The notes under the pieces were generated by a model. The model saw only the letters and a list, made by a program, of their open reading frames with translations. It ran no database searches and was not told the DNA's origin. DNA of 12,706 nucleotides, taken from contig JADZAD010000146.1 of NCBI GenBank assembly GCA_020852775.1, forward strand, positions 1 through 12,706. The letters run 5' to 3'. The DNA is from Anaerolineae bacterium (lineage in GTDB: Bacteria > Chloroflexota > Anaerolineae > Aggregatilineales > UBA3940). Positions within the stretch are counted from its first letter, which is position 1; every line of letters begins with the position of its first letter. Shown here in pieces: positions 6,936-12,706 of this stretch. The translations under genes were made by a program, and so were the position numbers.

Positions 6936-7868
6936 ATGCAGGAAGGGGCGCATCCGAACCGCCCTATTCCCTCCGAGCGCTTTCAGCGGGTGCTCGCCTT
7001 TGCTTCAGATGAGGCCTCCGGACTGGGGCATGGCTATATTAACTGCCAGCATCTGCTCTATGCGCTTGCCTGTGAAGGAAAGGGCCTCGCGGGGGCGGTG
7101 CTTTTCAGCCTCGGAATCACTGCTGAGAAACTCCATGTGCTGCTGGCGGACTCAGGTGCCGGCCATGATCGAATCCCCGAAAATTATGCCTTTGTTGATT
7201 TCTCTCAAGAGGCACGCATGGCCGTGGAGTGTGCCGCAGAGACGGCTGCGACATGGGGCCACCGGTCACTGGATACCGAGCACCTGCTCTATGGGATCAT
7301 CAGCAAGGCCTCCTCAGCCGATGAAATGCTCTCGTCGCTGTCTGTTCACCATGCCGATGTCCTGCAACAGCTTGAGGAAATGCAGCGTATCGCCCCTGTG
7401 GCGGCGGTACGTGATGAGGCGACCCATGCCTACCGTTTCACCCTGGACAGTGCATGGGTCTTGAGTCTCGCGGCGGAGTCCGCACGGGAAGCGGGCCAGC
7501 CCGGTATTACCAGTCTGCATCTGCTTCTGGCTCTTCTGCGCTTTGATGGCCCTGCCCGGCAGGCGCTGAAGTCAACGGCCCAGCTGACCGAAGATGATGT
7601 CAGGCTGCGAATCGGCAGCGGCAGTGGACGGCCTGAGCCTCGTCCGGAGAGGAGGCTCCCGCTGGCCAGAGACACGCAGATGATTCTGGGGTTCGCAATT
7701 GGTGAGGCCTGGAACCGGGGCCATCAGGCTGTTACGCCGCTGCATCTCGCAATGGGCATGGCACGCTGTGAGCGCCATGCGGCGCTTGACTATATGGCTG
7801 AACACGGTGTTGACCAGGCCAGACTGATCGATTTGCTTGAAGGTGTCATACCGCCAGCGGTGCGCTGA
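6936..7868 (+). CDS. tandem Clp_N-domain protein lacking AAA+ ATPase modules
   Basis: A 310-aa soluble protein built from four copies of the ClpA/ClpC/ClpB N-terminal half-repeat, i.e. two complete Clp_N domains. The repeats cover about 12-70, 89-150, 169-226 and 243-303. Each has a helix followed by a His-Leu turn: INCQHLLYAL (35-44), LDTEHLLYGI (112-121), ITSLHLLLAL (191-200) and VTPLHLAMGM (266-275). In Clp ATPases this domain receives substrates and adaptors. Here no Walker A/B motif or ClpP-docking tripeptide module follows, so it cannot unfold proteins itself; an adaptor, decoy or sensor role is inferred. Start: ATG at 6936 has no close Shine-Dalgarno, while GAGGAGG (6909-6915) lies 5 bases before an in-frame ATT at 6921, which would add 5 residues. 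Convergent with the phosphatase gene, 9 bases apart. Confidence 0.85.
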   Translation: MQEGAHPNRPIPSERFQRVLAFASDEASGLGHGYINCQHLLYALACEGKGLAGAVLFSLGITAEKLHVLLADSGAGHDRIPENYAFVDFSQEARMAVECAAETAATWGHRSLDTEHLLYGIISKASSADEMLSSLSVHHADVLQQLEEMQRIAPVAAVRDEATHAYRFTLDSAWVLSLAAESAREAGQPGITSLHLLLALLRFDGPARQALKSTAQLTEDDVRLRIGSGSGRPEPRPERRLPLARDTQMILGFAIGEAWNRGHQAVTPLHLAMGMARCERHAALDYMAEHGVDQARLIDLLEGVIPPAVR

Positions 7869-7877
7869 AGTTCTCCC

Positions 7878-8783
7878 TCAGGCCAGCAGGTTGTCGCGGA
7901 GCCGCGTGAGCGTCGCTTCATTGACGCCACAGGCAATAGCCAGGTACGTGTCAATCGTTCCGTAGCGGGTGAACAGGTAATCGAGACTGTGCCGGATGAG
8001 TGACTCAGGCGCAAGGAGCAGTGGGAGAAAGCGGGAGGCGTTAAGCCCGCGGATACCGGCGCGGGCCAGTCCAGCACTGAACTCGTCGAGCAGATGCCGG
8101 GAACTGAGGTTTGTCAGGGTATAGTCTGCAATGACCGTTTCCAGCGGAACACCGAGCGCCAGCAGCAGCACGGCGATAGTAATCCCGGTACGATCCTTGC
8201 CGCCGGTGCAGTGTATCAGCATCGGCAGATTGGCGGGGCCGGCAAGACGTGTGATCACCGCGCCGATTACCGGGGCACCGCTCTCGATGATCTCGGATTT
8301 GTACAGGGTCTCCATTTCCCTGTGGAGCGCGCGCTGGCTACGGAACAGCAGCGCCTGTGGTGTGAAGGCGTGGTCGAAGTGCGGGATATGCCAGTATTCC
8401 GGGCTGGAACTGTGCCACAGGCGGTCTGGCTCCCGCTGGACTTCATATGGAGTACGCAGGTCGCAGATCACTTGCAGGTTGAGAGCGTTCAGCGCCAGCA
8501 GGTCACTGTCAGAGGCGTGGTTGAGGCGGTCGGAACGGTAGACGCGCTTCCAGCGCACATGCTGCCCGTTAGTGGTCGCGTAGCCGCCGATGTCCCGCAG
8601 ATTATGTATCCCCTCAAACGGGAGGAAACGTCCCCTAATCAGGGTTTCAGGGTGCTCAAGGACGAGGGTTGCCGGATCAAAACCTGCAGGATAGAGCGGC
8701 TCGTAATACCGGTTAAGCGCGGCTGCCCCTGCCAGCAGCAGAGTTACCCCGATCACTGAACAGATGATCACTTCCAGAATCAC
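7878..8783 (-). CDS. membrane-anchored tyrosine-protein phosphatase (Y_phosphatase3 type)
   Basis: A 301-aa phosphatase of the bacterial dual/tyrosine-specificity group that includes mycobacterial PtpB. The P-loop HCTGGKDRTGI (191-201) gives the Cys192-X5-Arg198 active site, which forms a phosphocysteine intermediate. NLRDIGGY (61-68) and the IRGRFLPFEG lead-in are family hallmarks, and VICDLRTPYEV (105-115) supplies an Asp in the usual place. Residues about 3-23 are a hydrophobic segment with no clear cleavage site, so it is probably an N-terminal membrane anchor. The polarity of the catalytic domain is unclear from sequence. The start is GTG at 8783, with AGGAAG 6 bases upstream. The ribosome site overlaps the end of thyX (10-base gap), implying co-translation with thyX. 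Substrates could be phosphotyrosine proteins or phosphoinositides. Confidence 0.9.
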   Translation of the reverse strand: MILEVIICSVIGVTLLLAGAAALNRYYEPLYPAGFDPATLVLEHPETLIRGRFLPFEGIHNLRDIGGYATTNGQHVRWKRVYRSDRLNHASDSDLLALNALNLQVICDLRTPYEVQREPDRLWHSSSPEYWHIPHFDHAFTPQALLFRSQRALHREMETLYKSEIIESGAPVIGAVITRLAGPANLPMLIHCTGGKDRTGITIAVLLLALGVPLETVIADYTLTNLSSRHLLDEFSAGLARAGIRGLNASRFLPLLLAPESLIRHSLDYLFTRYGTIDTYLAIACGVNEATLTRLRDNLLA

Positions 8784-8793
8784 AGACGGCTTC

Positions 8794-9555
8794 CTACTCC
8801 GCCGCGGGGTTGACGTACTTGTCGAACGCTTCGGCTGACCAGGGCATTACCTCACGGAAGATACTGTGGATCGCGTTGGCATACTGGCGGATCTCCCACT
8901 GGGCATCCGGGGCCATACGCAGCCGCAGGAAGTGCATCAGGTTCCATGCATCGACCTTGCAGACCGCGATGTAATAGCTCGTCCAGGCTGGCAGGAACAA
9001 CCGGGCCTGTTCCTTCGCCATTCCCGCTTCGAGGGCCTCGGCGTACAGGGCAAACGATCGCTCGGCGATTTCGCCAAGAATATTCGTGTAGCGCGCATTG
9101 TCCTCTGCACCGAAGATGCCTTCGCTGCCCTGCTTGTTTGAAGCACTCTGCAGGCGCCACGTTCGCGGGATGTAGAAGTCGTCCTCCGCGAAGGGTGAGT
9201 ATCGCCCGGACTGGAGGTTATAGTGCCAGGTACGGTGGCGTGTCCACTGCCACCATACGACAACCGGGGCGCGAACACGGAAACGGAACTCAACCTGCTC
9301 AATCGGACTGGTATGCTGGTTTCGTAAGAGGTAAAACAGCAGCTTCTTGTCCTGTTCAGACCCCTTGCTCTCACCGAGGAACGATACGCGCGCGGCATTC
9401 ACGATACTGACATCCGGAGAGACGCCGGCGGCTGCGCCAGGCATGATATCCTGCAGTTCCAGCCATGACTTGTCATCGCCATCGCCGAGCAGATTCGCGC
9501 GTACGTACAGTGCATTTGGGCTGGGCAGACGCGGGTCTACCGGGTTGGGGGACAT
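8794..9555 (-). CDS. thyX: flavin-dependent thymidylate synthase ThyX
   Basis: ThyX makes dTMP from dUMP using methylene-tetrahydrofolate, FAD and NADPH, replacing ThyA in many bacteria. The 253-aa product carries the signature RHR-X7-S (Arg106-His107-Arg108 ... Ser116) followed by GRYS, and the lead-in HTSPIEQVEFRFRVRAP that contacts FAD and substrate. VNAARVSF (52-59) and the C-terminal HFLRLRMAPDAQWEIR (208-223) match the other conserved blocks. One oddity: within the signature, residues 109-115 read TWHYNLQ, so the segment often seen as (A/S)SYNE carries His and Leu instead; the core residues are intact. GAGGAG (9569-9564) is 8 bases upstream of the ATG. The phosphatase gene follows by 10 bases, and the CBS protein gene precedes by 112 bases on the same strand. 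Confidence 0.95.
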   Translation of the reverse strand: MSPNPVDPRLPSPNALYVRANLLGDGDDKSWLELQDIMPGAAAGVSPDVSIVNAARVSFLGESKGSEQDKKLLFYLLRNQHTSPIEQVEFRFRVRAPVVVWWQWTRHRTWHYNLQSGRYSPFAEDDFYIPRTWRLQSASNKQGSEGIFGAEDNARYTNILGEIAERSFALYAEALEAGMAKEQARLFLPAWTSYYIAVCKVDAWNLMHFLRLRMAPDAQWEIRQYANAIHSIFREVMPWSAEAFDKYVNPAAE

Positions 9556-9595
9556 AAGGGTAACTCCTCACCGAACAATCGAGGATCAACGCGCC

Positions 9596-9608
9596 CAAGT
9601 ATACCGGA
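9596..9608 (-). promoter_or_regulatory. candidate -10 region upstream of thyX (TCCGGTATACTTG)
   Basis: On the minus strand TATACT (9603-9598) matches 5/6 of the -10 consensus and would start transcription near 9591, leaving a leader of about 36 bases before thyX. The hexamer 17 bases upstream, CTGGCG (9626-9621), is a poor -35. The 13 bases are identical to those upstream of ruvA. Confidence 0.4.
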
Positions 9609-9667
9609 GGAAGGAAGACCCGCCAGAGGATCGCGGTATCTTTGCCTGATTTGCCGGCGTGCCTGCT

Positions 9668-10087
9668 TCAGCCACGCTCGCTGAGAAGCTTCATGTAATG
9701 GGTTAGGATGTCACTCACGGTGATGATTCCGACCAGCCTGCCTTCGGCAACTACGGGTAGTCCCCCGAACTTGTAGGTCTTCATAAGGTCAGCCGCTTCG
9801 ATAGCCGGGGTGTCCGGCGTCACTGTGAGCGGGTCACGTGTCATGCAGGCTTCGGCTTTAATCTGGCTCAATACAAACTGGTCTGAGGCGCGTTCGTGAA
9901 GGGTGATCGGGGAATTCATCGCCAGGCGGGTGTCACGGTCGGTGATAATCCCGATCAACCGCCCGCTATGCAGGATAGGTATCTGGCGGCAGTGATGCTC
10001 TTTCATCAGGCCGATAATCTGGCCCAGCGGCATGTCGGGTTCGGCGGTAATCGGGGCGGTCGTCATGATTTCCGCAACCGTGATCAT
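9668..10087 (-). CDS. CBS-domain pair protein
   Basis: A 139-aa stand-alone protein consisting of two CBS domains, about 5-58 and 80-134, which together form one Bateman module. Key pieces are VAEIMTTAPIT, RQIPILHSGRLIGIITDRD (34-52), CMTRDPLTVTPDTPAIEAAD (81-100) and GGLPVVAEGRLVGIITVSD (108-126). Such modules bind adenosine nucleotides (AMP, ATP, SAM) and sense energy state; a partner enzyme or channel is not fused here. The start at 10087 is preferred because AGGAG (10097-10093) is 5 bases upstream; a longer form starting at 10171 would add 28 residues that do not resemble a CBS N-terminus. It is divergent from the PFOR gene and upstream of thyX. Confidence 0.92.
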   Translation of the reverse strand: MITVAEIMTTAPITAEPDMPLGQIIGLMKEHHCRQIPILHSGRLIGIITDRDTRLAMNSPITLHERASDQFVLSQIKAEACMTRDPLTVTPDTPAIEAADLMKTYKFGGLPVVAEGRLVGIITVSDILTHYMKLLSERG

Positions 10088-10404
10088 GGCGGCTCCTGTA
10101 GATGATGAGATCAACCAGACTTTAGGGTACACCGGAGCCTGAAAAGAGACAACGTGCTGATGCGGGCACATCCCCGGGGTAGGCCCTGAGGCAGCTTCCG
10201 GGCGGTATCTCGCAGACGTGACACATAGCGACAGCGATGTGGCGCAATGTCACTAGGATGCCAGTGCCGGATGTGGAAGAATATCACCCGAGGGTGAGAC
10301 CTTCAATTGATTAAAGGTCAAAAAAGTAGGAAATGCCTTCTGAGTCAGGGCCTATGGCAGGCGGCACTTGTACTGGCGGCCTGTGTACTGCAAGGAGAGC
10401 GATT
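10088..10404. promoter_or_regulatory. 317-base divergent regulatory region between CBS gene and PFOR gene
   Basis: No gene is supported here. It contains several inverted repeats. CACAT (10222-10226) and ATGTG (10237-10241) bound a 20-bp imperfect palindrome, nested in GTGACA/TGTCAC (10218-10223 / 10248-10253). TCACCCGAGGGTGA (10284-10297) is a 6+6 perfect inverted repeat. CCTTCAATTGATTAAAGG (10300-10317) pairs at 7 of 9 positions. These look like repressor or activator sites for the flanking genes, but none matches a site I can name. On the minus strand TTGTCT (10153-10148), 17 bases, then TACCCT (10130-10125) is a weak promoter candidate for the CBS gene. No convincing promoter for PFOR was found. 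Confidence 0.45.
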
Positions 10405-12264
10405 GTGGCACGCGAATACGTAATGCTTGACGGGAACGAGGCTGCTGCCTACGTTGCCCACAAGACCAACGAAGTCATCGCGATCTACCCGATCACCCCC
10501 TCGTCCGGCATGGGGGAATTCGCGGATGAATGGAGTGCGAAGGGCATCAAGAACATCTGGGGGACTGTTCCCCTGGTGGTGGAAATGCAGTCGGAGGGTG
10601 GCGCCGCGGGCGCGGTCCACGGGGCGCTGCAGACCGGGTCACTGACGACTACCTTCACGGCCAGCCAGGGCCTTCTGCTGATGATCCCGAATATGTACAA
10701 GATCGCCGGTGAACTCACCAGCACGGTGTTCCATATCGCGGCGCGGTCACTGGCGGCCCAGGCGTTATCGATCTTCGGTGATCAGAGCGACGTGATGGCT
10801 GCCCGCTCCACGGGGTGGGCGCAACTATTCTCAAACTCCCCGCAGGAGGTTATGGACCTTGCGTTGATTGCGCAGGCTGCAACCCTGGAAGCTCGCGTTC
10901 CCTTCCTGCATATCTTCGATGGCTTCCGCACCTCGCACGAGGTAAACAAAGTCGAGATGCTCGCGGATGACGAGATCCGCGCAATGATCGACGAGGAGCT
11001 GATTTACGCTCACCGGCGCCGGGCGCTCTCTCCGGATCGCCCGGTCGTGCGTGGCACGGCACAGAATCCGGACGTGTATTTCCAGGCCCGTGAGACGGTG
11101 AATCCCTTCTACCAGGCCGTCCCGGGGATCGTGCAGAAGGCAATGGACAGGTTCGCCTCTGTGACCGGGCGCCAGTACCGCCTGTTTGAGTATGTCGGCG
11201 CTCCGGATGCGGAACGTGTGATCATCCTGATGGGCTCCGGCGCAGAAGCTGTGGAAGAGACGGTGAACTACCTGATGGCTCAGGGCGAGAAGGTGGGTGT
11301 GCTCAAGGTGCGCCTGTTCCGCCCGTTCTCCGTTGAGCACTTCCTCGGCGCGCTGCCGGCCTCAACCCGGGTGCTGGCGGTGCTCGACCGCACCAAAGAG
11401 CCGGGCAGTGCCGGCGAGCCGCTCTACATGGATGTACTGACTGCACTCAGCGAAGGCCTCGCCGATGGTATCGCGCCGTTTTCCGCCTCTCCGCGGGTGA
11501 TCGGCGGACGCTACGGCCTGTCTTCCAAGGAATTCAACCCGGCGATGGTCAAGGGTGTGTTCGATGAGATGGCGAAGCCTCGCCCGAAGAATCACTTCAC
11601 GGTCGGTATCGTGGATGATGTGAGCAACACCAGCATCGACTACGACCCGGCTTTTGACCTTGAGCCGTCGGATGTTGTCCGGGCGATGTTCTGGGGCCTT
11701 GGCGCTGATGGCACAGTCGGGGCAAACAAGAACTCGATCAAAATCATCGGTGAAGAGACCGATAATTACGCACAGGGCTACTTCGTATACGACTCGAAGA
11801 AGTCCGGCGCCCGCACCATCTCGCATCTGCGTTTCGGGCCTCGCCCGATCCACAGTACCTACCAGATCAGCAAGGCGAACTTTGTCGCCGTGCACCAGTT
11901 CGGCTTCCTTGAGCGCTACGCTGTGCTTGACGCGCTGGAGCCCGGTGGTACCTTCCTGCTGAACAGCCCCTACGGGCCGGATGAAGTGTGGGATCACCTC
12001 CCGCGCACAATCCAAGAACAGCTGATCGCCAGGAACATCAGATTCTATGTGATTGACGCACTGAGTGTTGCGCGGGATACCGGTATGGGTGTCCGCATCA
12101 ACACGATCATGCAGACGTGCTTCTTTGCCATCAGTGGCGTTCTGCCGCGTGACGAGGCCATTGACCGTATCAAAGGTGCGATCCGCAAGACCTACGGTAA
12201 GCGGGGTGAGGTTGTTGTCCTGAAGAACTTCGAGGCGGTTGACCAGACGCTGGCCCATCTCTAA
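10405..12264 (+). CDS. nifJ: pyruvate:ferredoxin oxidoreductase, alpha/gamma part, ending at in-frame TAA
   Basis: The enzyme oxidatively decarboxylates pyruvate to acetyl-CoA and CO2 and reduces ferredoxin; it is central to anaerobic carbon metabolism. The 619 residues cover the PFOR alpha domains I-II and the gamma domain III. YPITPSS (28-34) with Thr31, Glu64 in VEMQSEGGAAGA, and Arg114 in IAARS match the substrate/TPP contacts Thr31, Glu64 and Arg114 of Desulfovibrio africanus PFOR even in number. This supports the GTG start at 10405, with AAGGAG 7 bases upstream. The CoA-region domain follows (about 260-390), then the gamma domain with GLGADGTVGANKNSIKIIGE (431-450). The frame ends at TAA 12262-12264, after VDQTLAHL. 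PFOR sequence then resumes in the same frame (next feature). Single-chain NifJ proteins run about 1170-1230 residues, so this is half an enzyme unless the stop is read through, erroneous, or the subunits are made separately. Confidence 0.93.
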   Translation: MAREYVMLDGNEAAAYVAHKTNEVIAIYPITPSSGMGEFADEWSAKGIKNIWGTVPLVVEMQSEGGAAGAVHGALQTGSLTTTFTASQGLLLMIPNMYKIAGELTSTVFHIAARSLAAQALSIFGDQSDVMAARSTGWAQLFSNSPQEVMDLALIAQAATLEARVPFLHIFDGFRTSHEVNKVEMLADDEIRAMIDEELIYAHRRRALSPDRPVVRGTAQNPDVYFQARETVNPFYQAVPGIVQKAMDRFASVTGRQYRLFEYVGAPDAERVIILMGSGAEAVEETVNYLMAQGEKVGVLKVRLFRPFSVEHFLGALPASTRVLAVLDRTKEPGSAGEPLYMDVLTALSEGLADGIAPFSASPRVIGGRYGLSSKEFNPAMVKGVFDEMAKPRPKNHFTVGIVDDVSNTSIDYDPAFDLEPSDVVRAMFWGLGADGTVGANKNSIKIIGEETDNYAQGYFVYDSKKSGARTISHLRFGPRPIHSTYQISKANFVAVHQFGFLERYAVLDALEPGGTFLLNSPYGPDEVWDHLPRTIQEQLIARNIRFYVIDALSVARDTGMGVRINTIMQTCFFAISGVLPRDEAIDRIKGAIRKTYGKRGEVVVLKNFEAVDQTLAHL

Positions 12265-12267
12265 GAA

Positions 12268-12706
12268 TTGAAGGTGCCCGCTGCGGTGACAAGCACCCTT
12301 GAACTGCCGCCAGCGGTTCCGGCACAGGAGCCTGATTTCGTGCAGCAGGTTACGGCCCGCATCATCGCGGGTGAGGGCGATCTGCTCCCGGTGAGCGCGA
12401 TGCCTATCGATGGCACATATCCGATCGGTACGGCTCAGTGGGAGAAGCGTAACATCGCCTCCGAGGTTCCGGTCTGGGATCCGGCGGTATGTATCCAGTG
12501 TGGCAAGTGCGTACTGGTGTGCCCGCACGCGGTGATCCGCTCCAAGGTATACGGAGAAGAAGCGTTGGTTGGCGCGCCTGATGCCTTCCTCTCAACCGAT
12601 GCCCGCTGGAAGGAACTGCCCGGCATGAAATACACGCTCCAGGTGGCGGTCGAGGACTGCACCGGGTGTGCGCTGTGCGTTGAGGTATGCCCTGCCAAGA
12701 ACAAGA
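12268..12706 (+). CDS. nifJ: pyruvate:ferredoxin oxidoreductase, downstream part (ferredoxin-like domain), partial
   Basis: This is the continuation of PFOR in the same frame as the upstream part, open to the window end. It begins with the EKR domain region (PDFVQQVTARIIAGEGD, PVSAMPIDGTYPIG, QWEKRNIASEVPVWDP), a linker typical of single-chain PFOR. It then enters the two-[4Fe-4S] ferredoxin-like domain: CIQCGKCVLVCPH (first Cys codon at 12490) and CTGCALCVEVCP near the end. The beta/TPP domain must lie beyond the window. If translated separately, starts would be TTG at 12268 or GTG at 12274, neither with a Shine-Dalgarno apart from reinitiation 3-9 bases after the TAA. I therefore think it is the same gene as the upstream part, interrupted by one stop codon, rather than a classical separate delta subunit. 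Confidence 0.85.
   Translation, partial: MKVPAAVTSTLELPPAVPAQEPDFVQQVTARIIAGEGDLLPVSAMPIDGTYPIGTAQWEKRNIASEVPVWDPAVCIQCGKCVLVCPHAVIRSKVYGEEALVGAPDAFLSTDARWKELPGMKYTLQVAVEDCTGCALCVEVCPAKNK

Noticed and set aside
10333..10404. Upstream ATG giving PFOR 24 extra residues
   Set aside because: No Shine-Dalgarno there; the GTG at 10405 has AAGGAG, and active-site residue numbers then match the D. africanus enzyme.
12262..12264. Recoding of the PFOR stop as selenocysteine or pyrrolysine
   Set aside because: The codon is TAA, not TGA or TAG, and no downstream stem-loop typical of recoding was apparent.
11362..12528. 388-codon minus-strand open frame opposite the PFOR gene
   Set aside because: Antisense shadow of a clearly conserved coding frame; no domain-like sequence. 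It also spans the TAA junction on the other strand, which says nothing about that stop.

Overview
The window is GC-rich, densely packed bacterial chromosome with no mobile element, RNA gene or CRISPR array that I can see. The gene content suggests a Chloroflexota bacterium of the Anaerolineae type. It carries a flavin-dependent thymidylate synthase (ThyX), a fused-chain pyruvate:ferredoxin oxidoreductase (NifJ/PFOR), a LysM lipoprotein with the Pro/Thr-rich linker and post-LysM sequence I associate with that phylum, and a stand-alone Clp_N protein. The lineage is an inference from gene style, not from a marker gene search.

Left part (1-2816, minus strand): a truncated LysM lipoprotein (1-501) lies 7 bases downstream of an esterase-fold hydrolase (509-1519), so the two form a likely operon with a recognisable promoter (TTGCCC-17-TAGAAT). 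A 16-bp perfect-stem hairpin (1605-1651) separates them from a polytopic, histidine-rich membrane protein of unknown function (1665-2816).

Middle (3060-7868, plus strand): a six-gene same-strand cluster holds ruvA (Holliday junction helicase subunit), an unrecognised 184-aa protein, a DUF6174-like 143-aa protein, era (ribosome-assembly GTPase), a single-pass membrane coiled-coil protein and a protein made of four Clp_N half-repeats without any AAA+ module. Gaps are 3-47 bases, and a consensus TATAAT before the DUF6174-like gene may give era and its followers a promoter of their own.

Right part: converging from the other side is a minus-strand set of CBS-pair protein (9668-10087), thyX (8794-9555) and a membrane-anchored tyrosine phosphatase (7878-8783). 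The last two are tightly coupled. A 317-base divergent intergenic region with several palindromes precedes the PFOR gene on the plus strand (10405 onward, running off the window).

The most notable observation is in PFOR. The reading frame is interrupted by a single in-frame TAA at 12262-12264, exactly between the alpha/gamma part (619 aa) and the ferredoxin-like part. PFOR-like sequence resumes immediately in the same frame, without a good start signal. This is either a nonsense mutation or base error, or a natural split into two polypeptides. No completely novel system is obvious; the tandem Clp_N protein with its membrane coiled-coil neighbour and the histidine-rich membrane protein are the best candidates for undescribed function.
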